Assembly: GCF_003333305.1 (NCBI RefSeq)
Contig: NZ_QOLD01000058.1
Span: forward strand, 20,642 to 84,641
Length of the DNA stretch: 64,000 bases
Direction of reading: 5' to 3'
Source of the DNA: Candidatus Colwellia aromaticivorans
Lineage (GTDB): Bacteria; Pseudomonadota; Gammaproteobacteria; Enterobacterales; Alteromonadaceae
The notes under the pieces are model-generated. The model worked only from the letters and a program-made list of their open reading frames with translations, searched no databases and was not told where the DNA came from. The translations under genes and the position numbers were made by a program. The number at the start of each line of letters is the position of its first letter. Position 1 is the stretch's first letter. Shown here one piece after another: positions 9,501-19,238 of the stretch.

Positions 9501-10475
9501 CGCACCTTCATCACGTATTTCGCCGCCACTACCCGTTGCAGCGCCAGGGTAAGGTGATATAGCCGTAGGGTGATTGTGGGTTTCTACCTTCATTAATATT
9601 TGAATGTCTTCATGGTTGTAACCATAGACATTCGTTTCTGGGTTTGGGAAGAAGCGACCGCCTTTATTACCCACCATAACCGCGGCGTTATCTTTATAAG
9701 CACTCAGTACAAAATCAGGGTTAACTTCATGAGTATTACGGATCATTTTAAATAAGGATTTAGGCTGTTTTTCGCCATCAATAGTCCAGTCGGCATTAAA
9801 TATTTTATGACGACAATGCTCTGAGTTAGCTTGGGCGAACATGTAAAGCTCAATGTCGTGTGGATTACGGCCTAACTTGGTAAAGTTTTCAAATAAGTAA
9901 TTTACTTCATCGTCGGCAAGCGCTAAACCTAGTTCAATGTTAGCTTGTGTTAGGGCATTTTTGCCGCCGTTTTCAATATCAATCGCGGTTAATTCACCCG
10001 GCTCAGCGCTAACAAATAATTTATCGGCATCAGCGAAGTCAGTGAATACGCTTTCCATCATGCGATCATGTAATAAGCTGATAAGCAGCTGTTCTTGTTC
10101 TGCGCTTAATTTTACGCCATCTTCAATACTTACATAGTAAGCCATGCCGCGCTCTAAACGTTCTACTTTAGCCAAACCACAGTTATGTGCAATGTCAGTT
10201 GATTTAGATGACCATGGCGATATTGTACCCGGACGAGGAGTTACTAAGTAAAATTGTCCTTGAGGCTCATGCTCTTCAATTGTCGGACCATAAGTTAGTA
10301 GCTGTTGTAAAACCTTTGCTTCAATAGTGGCTAGCTCATCATTAAGTTGAGCAAAGTGGGCAAATTCAGCATATATTTCAGTTACAGGTAGTTGTAATTG
10401 TGCACACTGAGCCAATAGTTTATTTATTCTAAAGTCAGAAAGTGCTGGAGCGCCACGAAGGTTTTTTATCAACAT
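6528..10475 (-). CDS. purL: Phosphoribosylformylglycinamidine synthase PurL
   Basis: Large single-chain FGAM synthase of about 1315 residues, the fourth step of purine synthesis (FGAR + Gln + ATP to FGAM). N-terminal PurS-like part ([16 protein letters not shown]), two AIRS-type ATP-binding halves ([44 protein letters not shown]), and a C-terminal class I glutamine amidotransferase with nucleophile Cys in [12 protein letters not shown] (about residue 1155), followed by HGEGR and MPHPERVFR. Length matches the gammaproteobacterial form. Start: two close ATGs (10481, 10475) are possible; homologues begin near MLI..LRG, so 10475 is preferred. Monocistronic. Confidence 0.95.
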   Translation of the reverse strand: MLIKNLRGAPALSDFRINKLLAQCAQLQLPVTEIYAEFAHFAQLNDELATIEAKVLQQLLTYGPTIEEHEPQGQFYLVTPRPGTISPWSSKSTDIAHNCGLAKVERLERGMAYYVSIEDGVKLSAEQEQLLISLLHDRMMESVFTDFADADKLFVSAEPGELTAIDIENGGKNALTQANIELGLALADDEVNYLFENFTKLGRNPHDIELYMFAQANSEHCRHKIFNADWTIDGEKQPKSLFKMIRNTHEVNPDFVLSAYKDNAAVMVGNKGGRFFPNPETNVYGYNHEDIQILMKVETHNHPTAISPYPGAATGSGGEIRDEGATGIGSKPKAGLVGFSVSNLRIPEFEQPWETDFGKPSRIVSALDIMMEGPLGGAAFNNEFGRPAILGYFRTYEEQVNSFNGTEVRGYHKPIMLAGGLGNIRDEHVQKREIIVGANLIALGGPAMNIGLGGGAASSMASGQSAESLDFASVQRENPEMERRCQEVIDKCWQLGEENPIAFIHDVGAGGLSNAFPELVSDGGRGGVFELRNVPNDERSMAPHEIWCNESQERYVIAVSDKNLATFEQICQRERAPFSVVGRATEEAQLTVTDSHFAGNDKLDTPIDLPLDVLLGKTPKIFKDVQSATATGDELDVSKIKLEDAANRILSLPTVAEKTFLITIGDRSVTGMVNRDQMVGPWQVPVADCGVTASALDSYHGEAMSLGERTPVALLNFGASARLAVAESLMNIAGTDIAGSDGDRLNRIKLSANWMSPAGHPGEDAGLYEAVKAIGEELCPALGLTIPVGKDSMSMKTKWQDKGEDKSVTSPMSLIITAFGVVEDIRKTVTPELRTDQGETLLVAIDLSKGQNRLGGSCLAQVYKQLGNETPDVDSPETLKGFFNAMQALVRDEKLIAYHDISDGGLFTTVCEMAFAGRTGIDIDISKLSGDNVSVLFNEELGAVIQISESDVDAIHAVLAEHGIEDCCTDLGRINNEDTIRFTRDETIILENSRTYYRTTWAQTTYKMQSLRDNPACAQEEHDVKFDTEDPGLQADLSFDINEDIVADLIAKDAQNGTNPSIAILREQGVNSHVEMAAAFDRAGFVAIDVHMSDILAGRTDLADFNGLVACGGFSYGDVLGAGEGWAKSILFNPNAKAMFKAFFEREDTFSLGICNGCQMMSNLKEIIPGSDAWPRFVQNKSERFEARFSLVEIQESPSVLFKGMAGSVMPIAVSHGEGRTEFSGDEAIDAANNSGTVSMRYVNNYGDVTETYPANPNGSVDGITSLTTTDGRVTIMMPHPERVFRTVANSWHPDSWGEDSPWVRMFRNARKFIG

Positions 10476-10671
10476 CGTCATAGGATTAATCACCAAGTTT
10501 TATGTAAGGTTGTTATTCAGTTCTGCGTTCGACACAAGAGCTAAAAATTTCGCGCGTATTATAGTTTAATTCTTGCCTTTTAGTAAGCGTTAAAAATTCA
10601 GAAAATCATTAAAACACCGTCTGAAAAAAAAGTACTTGGCTAACACACCAATACACGACACAATTAAGCCT

Positions 10672-12132
10672 ATGAAATATTCACCTTTTAATAACTTGTC
10701 CCAAAAAATTAACAAGAAAGTACTATTCATTTTCTTGTTAATGCCATTGCTTTTTTCTTGTAATGAGCAGACGAAATCAGCAAGTTTTACCCGTATTATT
10801 GAACGAGGTTATGTCAGTGTTGGCACTTTATTTGGGCCTAACAGCTATTATGTTCAAGCAGATGGTTATGCTGGTTTTGAATATGATTTGGCAAAAAAAT
10901 ATGCTGAATATCTAAATGTTGATTTGAAAATAGTACCTAGCTATTCCCTTGATGAATTGTTTTTTAAACTCAATACGGGTGAAGTAGATTTTCTTGCTGC
11001 AGGTTTGTCGATAACAGATAAGCGCTTATCTCGCTTTCGTTTTGCACCAAGTTATGAGCAAGTTAGTCAAAAATTAGTTTTTAAACAAGGAAAAGTGAGA
11101 CCAAGAAAGCTGAGTGACCTTACCGGTAAACTAATGGTCACGGCGAGCTCAAGTCATGTGGAAAAATTAGAAATACTTAAGCAAGAACATACAGAACTTA
11201 ACTGGTTAGAAACATCAGAATTTGACAGTGAAGAATTATTATTAAAAATATTGAATGAAGAAATTGATTATACTATTGTCGATAGTAACGCTTTGGCGGT
11301 TAATCGTCGTTATTATCCAGAAATAAGTGTCGGATTTACCATAAAAAAAGCTGAGCCATTGGCTTGGATGGTGGATAAAAATGGTGATGATGCTATTTTA
11401 GCTAGTTTGATCGAATTTTTTGGACAAGTACATCATAACGGCACACTGTTAGCACTGGATGACAAATATTATGGTCATATTGAACAGTTTGATTATGTTG
11501 AAACGCGTACTTTTATTAAGGCCGTTTCGACCAAGCTACCTAAGTATCAACCTTTATTTGAAAAATACGCGCAAGAAATTGATTGGCGTTTATTAGCGGC
11601 AATTAGTTACCAAGAATCTCATTGGCGACCACATGCTCGTTCTCATACAGGTGTGCGTGGCATGATGATGTTGACCCTTAGTACGGCTAAACAAATGGGT
11701 ATAAAAAGCCGATTAGATGCGGAGCAAAGCATTCGTGGTGGCAGCAAGTATTTTAAGCGTATGATAAATAAAATGCCAGATAGAATCCCTAGCCCTGACA
11801 GAATGTGGTTTGCACTGGCTTCTTATAATGTTGGCTTTGGTCACTTAAATGATGCAAGGATCATTACACAGCAACAAGGTGGCGATCCTGATCGTTGGGT
11901 TGAAGTAAAAACACGTTTACCATTATTGCAACAAAAAAAATATTATAAAAAAACCAAATATGGTTACGCTCGTGGAAAAGAGCCGGTACATTATGTGGAA
12001 AATATTCGCCGCTATTACGATACGCTAACGTGGTTAGATGCTAAAGCAACAGAGGCTGCTGAGGCAGTTGTCGCACCCGAAGTTGCCACACCCGAAGTTG
12101 TCGCAGCTGAAATAGTGGAGTCAACAGAGTAA
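10672..12132 (+). CDS. mltF: Membrane-bound lytic murein transglycosylase F
   Basis: Outer-membrane lipoprotein that cleaves peptidoglycan to 1,6-anhydromuropeptides. Signal peptide with lipobox LFSC (Cys30), then a periplasmic solute-binding (SBP_bac_3) domain (about residues 40-265) that acts as a regulatory module, then an SLT catalytic domain with Glu315 in [23 protein letters not shown] conserved [16 protein letters not shown] follows. The last 25 residues are an Ala/Val/Glu-rich tail ([15 protein letters not shown]). A TTG start at 10636 would also be in frame, but ATG at 10672 gives the clean signal peptide. Divergent from purL. Confidence 0.92.
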   Translation: MKYSPFNNLSQKINKKVLFIFLLMPLLFSCNEQTKSASFTRIIERGYVSVGTLFGPNSYYVQADGYAGFEYDLAKKYAEYLNVDLKIVPSYSLDELFFKLNTGEVDFLAAGLSITDKRLSRFRFAPSYEQVSQKLVFKQGKVRPRKLSDLTGKLMVTASSSHVEKLEILKQEHTELNWLETSEFDSEELLLKILNEEIDYTIVDSNALAVNRRYYPEISVGFTIKKAEPLAWMVDKNGDDAILASLIEFFGQVHHNGTLLALDDKYYGHIEQFDYVETRTFIKAVSTKLPKYQPLFEKYAQEIDWRLLAAISYQESHWRPHARSHTGVRGMMMLTLSTAKQMGIKSRLDAEQSIRGGSKYFKRMINKMPDRIPSPDRMWFALASYNVGFGHLNDARIITQQQGGDPDRWVEVKTRLPLLQQKKYYKKTKYGYARGKEPVHYVENIRRYYDTLTWLDAKATEAAEAVVAPEVATPEVVAAEIVESTE

Positions 12133-12236
12133 GTTGTAGAATACTTTGGTTATTTTTTATCTTGTCATAGTAATGTCATATTCAAAGATAATAATGGTTT
12201 TGAAATGATTAAATATAACAAAATAAAGAGAACCAA

Positions 12237-12410
12237 ATGAAAATAAGAAGGCAAATATCAGCCAGTGCGCGTAGAAAACAGCTAAAAATACAACATCATA
12301 AAATAAATACTCGTCGACAGTTTTATTTTAATCAAATCGTTACAGAGCTTAATGAACCACAAATAATTAATACTTCGACGGACGGCTCGTTTCTCACCTG
12401 CTCAGCATAA
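12237..12410 (+). CDS. Small basic ORF ending in a tandem repeat
   Basis: 57 codons with an AAAGAG ribosome-binding site seven bases before ATG. The first 44 residues are very basic (RRQ, RRK, HHK, RRQ motifs); the last 13 (TSTDGSFLTCSA and flanks) are encoded by the first unit of a 55 bp repeat, which supplies the stop codon. No family recognised. It may be a genuine small protein whose 3' end was overwritten by repeat insertion, or a chance ORF. Confidence 0.35.
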   Translation: MKIRRQISASARRKQLKIQHHKINTRRQFYFNQIVTELNEPQIINTSTDGSFLTCSA

Positions 12411-12535
12411 TCGGCAGAGTATCAATACTTCGACGGACGGCTCGTTTCTCACCTGCTCAGCATAAACGGCAGCGTATCAATACTTCGACGGACGGCTCGT
12501 TTCTCACCTGCTCAGCATAATCGGCAGAGTATAAA
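12371..12535 (+). repeat. Three tandem copies of a 55 bp repeat
   Basis: Units begin at 12371, 12426 and 12481 with TACTTCGACGGACGGCTCG. They are near-identical; unit 2 differs at two bases (AAACGGCAGCG versus TAATCGGCAGAG). Each holds CTCACCTGCTCAGCATAA. There is no spacer between units, so it is not a CRISPR. The base composition is more GC-rich than the surroundings. Confidence 0.9.
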
Positions 12536-12581
12536 TACAAACTGGAGCATACTCCCTGATCTCGTTAGTCTTGATCTATGG

Positions 12582-12615
12582 CCCCGTTCGCCCTGAGCGC
12601 GAAGCAGTCGAAGGG
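12582..12615. repeat. REP-like GC-rich intergenic element
   Basis: CCGTTCGCCCTGAGC...GTCGAAGGG matches the widespread bacterial intergenic motif family of the form TTCGCCCTGAGC...GTCGAAGGG. It sits between the 55 bp repeats and the 3' end of tadA. No dyad strong enough to call a terminator. Confidence 0.5.
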
Positions 12616-12649
12616 TTTAATACACAGCTAAGATAAAGTGCTCTATCCA

Positions 12650-13168
12650 TTAGCCTTTAGGCATGTCTATTGATTTTCTTTGTTGCTTTTTCTCTGCTCG
12701 ACGACGCTTAAAAAAAGCAGATAACAGCTGGCTGCATTGAGTTTGCAATACGCCACCAGTAACGTCTATTTGATGATTTAGCTGTTCATTACACACTAGG
12801 TTAAAAGTACTACCCGCTGCGCCTGTTTTTAGATCGGGGCTTGCATAAACAAGTTTTTTTATACGGCTATGTACCAACAAGCCTGCACACATGGGGCAGG
12901 GTTCTAACGTAACATACAAAGTACAATCAATCAGACGGTAGTTATTAAGATACTTTCCAGCTTGGCGAATAGCGATCATTTCTGCGTGGGCTGAAGGATC
13001 GTTAAGCATAATCGATTGATTATAGCCTTCACCAATTATTTTTCCTTGATAGACAACGACTGCACCAACAGGGATCTCATCATTTTGTTCAGCCTGTTGC
13101 GCTAGCTTAAATGCCTGCTGCATGAAATATTTATTAGTATTTTCACTGTCTTCACAATCTAAAGTCAT
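12650..13168 (-). CDS. tadA: tRNA-specific adenosine deaminase TadA
   Basis: Deaminates A34 to inosine in tRNA-Arg(ACG), allowing wobble decoding. Zinc/catalytic motifs of the cytidine-deaminase fold are intact: H61-A-E63 and PC91-P-M-C94. 172 residues, as expected. The basic tail FFKRRRAEKKQQRK is typical for tRNA contact. Start codon overlaps the hemW stop by one base (TAATG), indicating translational coupling at the end of the yggS-to-tadA block. The sequence after it is repeat-rich and lacks a clear terminator. Confidence 0.93.
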   Translation of the reverse strand: MTLDCEDSENTNKYFMQQAFKLAQQAEQNDEIPVGAVVVYQGKIIGEGYNQSIMLNDPSAHAEMIAIRQAGKYLNNYRLIDCTLYVTLEPCPMCAGLLVHSRIKKLVYASPDLKTGAAGSTFNLVCNEQLNHQIDVTGGVLQTQCSQLLSAFFKRRRAEKKQQRKSIDMPKG

Positions 13169-14400
13169 TAGAGAAAAAGCTCCAGTAAATCATTTAAATA
13201 TCGATGACCAAGTAGCGTGACTTGCCACTTGCCTTCTATAGATAGAGTATCGGTACAAGTCATCATCTTTTTATTTTGTGCTTGTTGAAGTGTTGGTAAT
13301 ACTGTGCTGGCAGCTAACCCTGTACGCTGTTGATACTCTACTAAAGTAAAGCTAGAAAACAACCTAAGTTGATTCATCATATATTCAAAAGGCAACTCAT
13401 CATTTGTCACCGTCTTTAGGTGATCTAATGGCGCACGATTTGGATCAAGATAGCCTTTTGGATGTTTAACTTTCACAGTACGCTGAATAACGCCATTTTT
13501 GGGATCAGTAATCTTTCCATGTGCGCCACAGCCTATGCCAAGGTAGTCGCCAAAGCGCCAGTAATTAAGGTTATGTTGGCATTGTTTATCATCTGCTTCA
13601 TCATCTTTTACTCGGCGAAATGCGGATATTTCATATTGTTGATAACCAGCATCACTCAGTAATTTAAAGCCCTGATCTTGAATGTCCCATAACACTTCAT
13701 CTTGCGGTAATTTGGGTGGCTTAGAATGAAAAGCTGTATTTGGTTCAATGGTAAGTTGATACCAAGAGAGGTGATCAGGTTTTAAATTGATGGCAGTTTT
13801 TAAATCATCTAAGGCATTATCTAAGGTTTGATTTGGCAAGCCATGCATTAAATCTAAGTTAAAACTTTTTACGCCAGATTCATGGGCGAGTTGAGCGGCG
13901 AATTTTGCCTGACTAACGTTATGAATTCTACCTAATTTCAGTAATTTATCCGATTCAAAACTCTGCACGCCAATAGATAAACGGGTAACTCCCGCTTTGG
14001 CAAAGCCGATAAATTTATCCGCTTCCACAGTGCCAGGATTTGCTTCCAAGGTAATTTCGATATTACTTTCTTGTGAAGTATTACTATGAGAATAATTATC
14101 TTGTGATGAGTTTTGCTTAAAGCGAGATAAAACTTGATCTAGTAAGCTTTTAATTGCCTGTGCGGAAAATAAACTTGGCGTACCACCACCAATAAAAATG
14201 GAATGCAATGGTCGTTGAGATAAATCAAAGCGAGCGATATCAGCATCCAAATCAGCGATTAAGGCTTTAACATAGTCTTGCTCGGGTACTTGAGACTTCA
14301 ATGCATGAGAATTAAAATCACAATAAGGGCATTTTTCTACACACCAAGGTATATGAATGTAGAGTGACAGGGGTGGTGTAGTCAGTAATTTAGTCTTCAT
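13168..14400 (-). CDS. hemW: Radical SAM haem chaperone HemW
   Basis: HemN-like radical SAM protein of 410 residues that binds haem and delivers it to client proteins. The cluster motif is C20-x3-C24-x2-C27-D-F, lacking the fourth cysteine of true coproporphyrinogen oxidase HemN, which points to HemW. Also FIGGGTPSLFS, LEANPGT, RLSIGVQSF and the GIGCGAHG segment. A C-terminal winged-helix-like part ends LLELFL. A short low-complexity insert (QNSSQDNYSHSNTSQESN) interrupts the region near residue 105. Co-transcribed with rdgB (16 bp gap) and tadA. Confidence 0.92.
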   Translation of the reverse strand: MKTKLLTTPPLSLYIHIPWCVEKCPYCDFNSHALKSQVPEQDYVKALIADLDADIARFDLSQRPLHSIFIGGGTPSLFSAQAIKSLLDQVLSRFKQNSSQDNYSHSNTSQESNIEITLEANPGTVEADKFIGFAKAGVTRLSIGVQSFESDKLLKLGRIHNVSQAKFAAQLAHESGVKSFNLDLMHGLPNQTLDNALDDLKTAINLKPDHLSWYQLTIEPNTAFHSKPPKLPQDEVLWDIQDQGFKLLSDAGYQQYEISAFRRVKDDEADDKQCQHNLNYWRFGDYLGIGCGAHGKITDPKNGVIQRTVKVKHPKGYLDPNRAPLDHLKTVTNDELPFEYMMNQLRLFSSFTLVEYQQRTGLAASTVLPTLQQAQNKKMMTCTDTLSIEGKWQVTLLGHRYLNDLLELFL

Positions 14401-14416
14401 GATAATGCTTTTATTA

Positions 14417-15019
14417 CTACGCTGTTGTTAACTTTTTAACTAGTTTTGCTAAGGCTTGGCCGCGATGGCTTAATTTATTTTTAAGTTCACGTGGTAGTTG
14501 TGCTGAAGACAGTTGTAAGTCACTCTGCCAAAAAATAGGATCATAACCAAAACCTTGATCACCTTGTTTTGTTCGGCTAATACTTCCTTGCCACACACCA
14601 TGACAAATAATGGGGGTAGGATCATTTTCGTGCTGCATATAAACTAATACGCAATGAAAACGTGCACTGCGTTGTTCATCTGGCGTATCTTTTAGCGCGT
14701 TTAGTAATTTGTTGGTGTTGTCATCATCACTGGGGTTTTCAGTAATATCACTGGCATAGCGGGCAGAATAAACACCGGGTGCACCATTTAATGCATCAAC
14801 TTCTAAGCCTGAATCATCAGCGATGGTTGGTAAGCCGGTAATTTTTGCCGCATGGCGCGCTTTGATAATGGCATTTTCAACAAATGTGGTGCCAGTTTCA
14901 GCGACATCAGGTACATTAAAATCACTTTGAGGAACAATTTCTAATTGGTGTGTAGCGAGTAAACTTGCTAATTCTTTAACTTTGCCTTGATTACCTGTGG
15001 CTAAAACTATTTTTGACAT
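14417..15019 (-). CDS. rdgB: dITP/XTP pyrophosphatase RdgB
   Basis: Ham1-family nucleotide pyrophosphatase that removes non-canonical purine nucleotides (dITP, XTP) from the pool. Begins [17 protein letters not shown], the diagnostic N-terminus; [33 protein letters not shown] and GFGYDPIF are all present. About 200 residues, as in the family. A further in-frame ATG 39 bp upstream adds an unconserved stretch and is rejected. Second-to-fifth gene in the conserved yggS-proC-yggT-rdgB-hemW block. Confidence 0.93.
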   Translation of the reverse strand: MSKIVLATGNQGKVKELASLLATHQLEIVPQSDFNVPDVAETGTTFVENAIIKARHAAKITGLPTIADDSGLEVDALNGAPGVYSARYASDITENPSDDDNTNKLLNALKDTPDEQRSARFHCVLVYMQHENDPTPIICHGVWQGSISRTKQGDQGFGYDPIFWQSDLQLSSAQLPRELKNKLSHRGQALAKLVKKLTTA

Positions 15020-15134
15020 GAAATGTAGATACTTTTTCTTAAAAGATAATGACAGCAATAATAACGTATATTATTTAGTGATTGTAAAAATTATTTTTTA
15101 ATAGTAGCAGACAATGTTATCTGCCACTAGGCTG

Positions 15135-15203
15135 CTCGAAACTCGAAACTCGAAACTCGAAACTCGAAACTCGAAACTCGAAACTCGAAACTCGAAACTC
15201 GAA
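15135..15203. repeat. Heptamer tandem repeat (CTCGAAA), nine full units plus a partial
   Basis: Perfect 7 bp units from 15135 to 15197 followed by CTCGAA. It lies just after the stop codon of the DUF4426 gene and before rdgB, in the transcribed but untranslated gap of the operon. All units are identical, which suggests recent slippage expansion. Confidence 0.95.
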
Positions 15204-15211
15204 GTTATTCG

Positions 15212-15652
15212 TTAATCTACATAAAATTTTTGAGAAAACTTTAATATTTGCTGCTCTTTTCCATCATTGATGGATAAGGTGAAATGCATTGTTTCTTCGT
15301 TGCCATATTTAATTTGTGCTAAATAATAAATGGCATCACCTTCTTTTACTTCGGTAAATTCTAACGCTTTAAATTGGCCTAAATTATTTTTTGCTTTTCC
15401 ACTAATACTGACTGATTTAGCGGGATGTCCTGCTTTGGTATTATCGAGTACTGAAATATTAATAAGACCATTATATCGGCTACGGGTAATACCATAAACC
15501 TTCGCTATTTCTGGCGTAAAAAAAGTTGAGCCAATAGCCATATAATGTACATCCATTGAGCCAAGTTTTTTCATGTTTTCAGCGTTAGCGTGACTGATAG
15601 CAAAAAAGCTGATAGTGATCGCTAGCAAAAGTTTCATTATTGAATTCTTCAT
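15212..15652 (-). CDS. DUF4426 exported protein
   Basis: 146-residue protein with a Sec signal peptide (KLLLAITISFFAISHANA, cleavage after ANA) and a small beta-rich domain (GSMDVHYMAIGSTFFTPEIAKVYGITRS..., then strands ending FSQKFYVD). It fits the DUF4426 family commonly found between yggT and rdgB in gammaproteobacteria. The start at 15652 is chosen because AGGAGA lies five bases upstream; an earlier ATG at 15670 would sit upstream of that site. Periplasmic; function unknown. Confidence 0.75.
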   Translation of the reverse strand: MKNSIMKLLLAITISFFAISHANAENMKKLGSMDVHYMAIGSTFFTPEIAKVYGITRSRYNGLINISVLDNTKAGHPAKSVSISGKAKNNLGQFKALEFTEVKEGDAIYYLAQIKYGNEETMHFTLSINDGKEQQILKFSQKFYVD

Positions 15653-15753
15653 GTGGCTCTCCTGATTCATTGATTTTGATAAGGTCTATATACCTATTAT
15701 AGAACAGACCTGAAAAAATGTGTCTGTAGTTCAAAATACAAACACTTTATTAG

Positions 15754-16299
15754 TTATAATGCGCTCCAATAAGGTAAAGAATTCGAAAGTAGAATGTTAA
15801 TTACATTCAGGGCTAAAAAAGCAACAATCATGGATAAGTCTAATCCGCCTAAATTAGGAATAATGCGTCTAATAGGGTTCAAAAATGGTTCGGTTAATTG
15901 ATTAAAAATCATTAAGGTTGCGTTGTAGCCATGCACTACCCAACTCATGAGAGCCATGATGATCATAATCACAAAGAGTAGAAACCCTGCTTGTTTCAAC
16001 AATACTAATAGGCCTATGTAAAAAGCCAAAGGGCCTAAGCTTTCACCTGCTAATGCCGCCAAGGTAAAAAACTTCAATGTAGCTATTATATAAGCAACAA
16101 CAAGGGTTGCCATGTCTAAACCACCTAGGCCGGGAATAACTCTACGTAAAGGTACTACCAAGGGATTGCTTACTTTAACGATAAATTGGCTGAGTGGATT
16201 ATAAAAATCAGCTTTAACCCATTGTAGCCAAAAACGCATGATCAAAATCATTAAAAACGCATCAAATACGAATCGAAGTAAGTAGATTACTGCTTCCAT
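15754..16299 (-). CDS. yggT: YggT-family membrane protein
   Basis: 181-residue integral membrane protein made of two YGGT repeats, each with the pattern of hydrophobic helix, PL(S/N)...P.RR(V/I)IP.LGGLD: first NPLVVPLRRVIPGLGGLDMA, second EPFLNPIRRIIPNLGGLDLS. Four to five membrane helices. Biochemical role not established; the family is linked to osmotic stress and, in other lineages, to membrane organisation. Part of the yggS-proC-yggT-rdgB-hemW block, 171 bp after proC. Confidence 0.88.
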   Translation of the reverse strand: MEAVIYLLRFVFDAFLMILIMRFWLQWVKADFYNPLSQFIVKVSNPLVVPLRRVIPGLGGLDMATLVVAYIIATLKFFTLAALAGESLGPLAFYIGLLVLLKQAGFLLFVIMIIMALMSWVVHGYNATLMIFNQLTEPFLNPIRRIIPNLGGLDLSMIVAFLALNVINILLSNSLPYWSAL

Positions 16300-16470
16300 T
16301 TTTTATCCTAAATAAAATTTATCTTCGATAATTTGCTCAACTACGGCTTTTAATCAATGACTCATGGACTGAAATTAACTCAGTGCATCGCGCTTGTATT
16401 TAAACAGACTATCTATGGTTTAATTGTTTTTACACTTATTTGTGTAATTTGTGTTTTCAACTCGAAATTT

Positions 16471-17283
16471 TTAATTACCCTTTGCCATCTCTTCGGCTCT
16501 AGCAATGGCTGCATTCATTGCATTACTCACGACTCTCTCTAGGCCATCTTTTCTAAACTGTTCTAGAGCTGCAAAGGTAGTTCCACCTTTTGAGGTAACA
16601 TTTTCTCTTAAGGTGCTAATAGCAGCGGTATTATGCTCAACCATTTGGGCGGCGCCAAGCGCCGTTTGCTGTACTAACATTCTACTTTCTTGGGCGTTAA
16701 AACCTAAGGTTTGGGCTTGTTTTTCCATGGCTTCCATAAAGAGGAAGAAATAGGCAGGTGCCGAGCCAGCAATCGCGATAATATCGTTAATTTTATCTTC
16801 AGTTTCTAACCAGATAACTTTACCAACAGCAGACATTAACTTATCACTTGCCGCTTTTTGTTCTCTGTTTACTTCTTTTGAAGCAAACATACCACTCATT
16901 CCTAAGCCTAGTTGTGCCGGTGTATTAGGCATAACCCGTACTAGCGCTACTGGTTTGTTTAATGCTTGTTGAATTTGAGCAACCGTTGTACCAGCGGCAA
17001 CAGAAACGAACAATTTATTGGTAATATCTAGTGCATTGCTTAGTTGTTGACAAACATCACAGATAAAATGTGGCTTAACACTAAGCACGATAATATCAGC
17101 AAATTTTGCGGCTTCAATATTATCATTGGTTTGTTGCACGCCAAATTCACTTGCGAGCATGACTCTTTTTTCTGGTGAGGGGTTAGCAACGATAATGTTT
17201 TTTGCTGCTACGCCTGAGTTGATAAGCCCAATAATAATCGCGCGTGCCATATTACCTGCGCCGATGAACGCTATTTTTTTCAT
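16471..17283 (-). CDS. proC: Pyrroline-5-carboxylate reductase
   Basis: Last step of proline synthesis: P5C + NAD(P)H to proline. 270 residues. N-terminal Rossmann motif IAFIGAGNMARAIIIGLINSG, then VLSVKPH, SVAAGTT, RVMPNTPAQLGLGMSG, and the C-terminal dimerisation part GSAPAYFF...QTALGAAQM....LRENVTSKGGTT. Length normal. Directly downstream of yggS (44 bp), the usual arrangement. Confidence 0.95.
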   Translation of the reverse strand: MKKIAFIGAGNMARAIIIGLINSGVAAKNIIVANPSPEKRVMLASEFGVQQTNDNIEAAKFADIIVLSVKPHFICDVCQQLSNALDITNKLFVSVAAGTTVAQIQQALNKPVALVRVMPNTPAQLGLGMSGMFASKEVNREQKAASDKLMSAVGKVIWLETEDKINDIIAIAGSAPAYFFLFMEAMEKQAQTLGFNAQESRMLVQQTALGAAQMVEHNTAAISTLRENVTSKGGTTFAALEQFRKDGLERVVSNAMNAAIARAEEMAKGN

Positions 17284-17327
17284 AAGTATTGTTGTCCTAA
17301 ATTATACGTTTACTGGTCTTGATGGTA

Positions 17328-18071
17328 TTAATCTCTTTCTCCAAAGATGGCTCTACCGATTCTTACCATAGTTGAACCATGGGTTATCGCTGTACTTAAA
17401 TCATTCGACATACCCATTGAGAGTGTATCTACTGTTGGATATTGGGCTTGTAATTTATTAAACAAGTGCTGCATTTTTTCGTAACTTGCTACACCGGTAT
17501 TTTTTTCAGGAATAGCCATTAAGCCTCGTAAGGTGAGTTTATCACAATTATCAACAACTTCAGCTAAAGAAAATAGTTCACTAGCCATGATGCCTGATTT
17601 TGATGGTTCTTCACTAATATTGACTTGTAAACAGATGTTTAGCGCGGTATCTTGACAATAATTTGAATGGCGTGTCTCACTTAAGTACTCAGTAAAGTGT
17701 GCATTTAAGCGTATGGCAACTTTAGCCCTATCAACACTATGAACCCAAGTGAAATTTTTCGCAATTTGCTTAGTTTTATTAGATTGTATAGGACCGATAA
17801 AGTGCCAGCAAAGCTCTGGTAAATGTGATAGATGAGCTATTTTTTCAACAGCTTCTTGTAAATAGTTTTCACCAAAATTACGTTGTCCAGCCAGATAAGC
17901 TTGTTCTACTGCCGATGCTGGTTTGGTTTTACTAACCGCGAGCAAAGTGACATGATTTTGTCTATTATTGGAGAAAACCTTACTTTCTTGATTGTGAGTA
18001 TCATCAGTAGCTTGGCAAGCTTGATCAATTTGTAGTTGAATTTTTTTTATATTTTCTTTAATTTTGTTCAT
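17328..18071 (-). CDS. yggS: PLP homeostasis protein YggS/PLPBP
   Basis: Pyridoxal-phosphate-binding protein that balances B6 vitamers and amino-acid pools; no known catalytic turnover. 247 residues with the alanine-racemase-like N-terminal barrel: VTLLAVSKTKP (PLP lysine, about K48), FGENYLQEA, WHFIGPIQSNKTK, SVDR, QVNIS.E.SKSGI, LRGLMAIP and SMGMSNDLSTAI..GSTMVRIGRAIFGER. Slightly extended N-terminal region with a polar insert. First gene of the block, divergent from pilT. Confidence 0.93.
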   Translation of the reverse strand: MNKIKENIKKIQLQIDQACQATDDTHNQESKVFSNNRQNHVTLLAVSKTKPASAVEQAYLAGQRNFGENYLQEAVEKIAHLSHLPELCWHFIGPIQSNKTKQIAKNFTWVHSVDRAKVAIRLNAHFTEYLSETRHSNYCQDTALNICLQVNISEEPSKSGIMASELFSLAEVVDNCDKLTLRGLMAIPEKNTGVASYEKMQHLFNKLQAQYPTVDTLSMGMSNDLSTAITHGSTMVRIGRAIFGERD

Positions 18072-18146
18072 GTTTTTTTATGTAAATAATGTTGATAGAT
18101 ATATTTTTAACAAACAGTACTTTAACAGATAAACCGAGGATTTTTT

Positions 18147-19190
18147 ATGGATATTACCGAACTACTCGCATTTAGTGTGCAGCATGAAGCGTCAGATTTA
18201 CATTTATCAACGGGTTCACCACCATTGATTCGAGTCGATGGTGATGTGCGTAAATTGAATATCCCTGCTTTTGATGCTAAAGATGTCAACGCCTTAGTTT
18301 ACGATATTATGAATGATCGCCAACGTAAAGAATATGAAGAAAACTTAGAAGTGGATTTTTCTTTTGAAGTACCAAACTTAGCACGTTTTAGGGTGAATGC
18401 TTTTAACCAAAACAGAGGTCCTGCTGCTGTATTTCGTACTATTCCAAGCAAGATTTTATCGTTAGATGATTTGGGTTGTCCTGATATTTTTCGTGACATT
18501 TCGGACACACCGCGTGGCTTAGTTTTGGTAACAGGCCCTACAGGCTCTGGTAAATCAACCACCTTAGCGGCAATGGTTGATTATATTAATGATTCTAAGA
18601 ATGATCACATTTTAACCATTGAAGATCCTATTGAATTTGTGCATGAAAATAAGCAATGTTTAATTAATCAACGAGAAGTGCACCGAGATACGTTAAGTTT
18701 TTCCGCCGCATTACGTTCAGCTTTACGTGAAGATCCAGATGTTATTTTAGTGGGCGAGATGCGTGATCTAGAAACTATCCGACTTGCGATGACAGCAGCA
18801 GAAACCGGCCATTTAGTGTTCGGAACACTACATACAACCTCAGCTCCTAAAACCATTGACCGTATTATTGATGTATTTCCAGCCGCGGAAAAATCCATGG
18901 TGCGCTCTATGTTATCAGAATCTCTTCGCGCGGTTATTTCTCAAACCTTGATTAAGAAAGTAGGTGGTGGTCGAGTTGCTTCCCATGAAATTATGATTGG
19001 AACACCCGCTATTCGTAATTTAATTCGTGAGGATAAAATTGCCCAAATGTATTCAGCCATTCAAACAGGTATGTCTAATGGTATGCAAACAATGGATCAA
19101 TGCTTACAAAATCTGGTTAATCGCGGCATGATCACTAAGGGTGCAGCGATGGAAAAAGCGGTAGATAAAAACCAATTTAAAAGCTTTTAA
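18147..19190 (+). CDS. pilT: Twitching motility retraction ATPase PilT
   Basis: Hexameric ATPase that depolymerises type IV pili. 347 residues: N-terminal PAS-like domain, Walker A GPTGSGKST at 130-138, Asp box/Walker B (HILTIEDPIEFVHE, DPDVILVGEMRD), His box (TAAETGHLVFGTLHT), and the PilT signature AIRNLIRE near the C-terminus, needed for retraction. The preceding region shared with yggS is short. Followed by pilU, as in most gammaproteobacteria; these may serve this MSHA system, another type IV pilus, or both. Confidence 0.96.
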   Translation: MDITELLAFSVQHEASDLHLSTGSPPLIRVDGDVRKLNIPAFDAKDVNALVYDIMNDRQRKEYEENLEVDFSFEVPNLARFRVNAFNQNRGPAAVFRTIPSKILSLDDLGCPDIFRDISDTPRGLVLVTGPTGSGKSTTLAAMVDYINDSKNDHILTIEDPIEFVHENKQCLINQREVHRDTLSFSAALRSALREDPDVILVGEMRDLETIRLAMTAAETGHLVFGTLHTTSAPKTIDRIIDVFPAAEKSMVRSMLSESLRAVISQTLIKKVGGGRVASHEIMIGTPAIRNLIREDKIAQMYSAIQTGMSNGMQTMDQCLQNLVNRGMITKGAAMEKAVDKNQFKSF

Positions 19191-19238
19191 TAACAATTGG
19201 TATAATACATTTTAGAACTATAAGAACAGGAATACCCA

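Noticed and set aside
8485..10137. Plus-strand ORFs of 66-92 codons
   Set aside because: They are antisense shadows of purL with proline/serine-rich nonsense translations.
12371..12535. Tandem 55 bp units considered as a CRISPR array
   Set aside because: Units abut without variable spacers and no cas genes are near.
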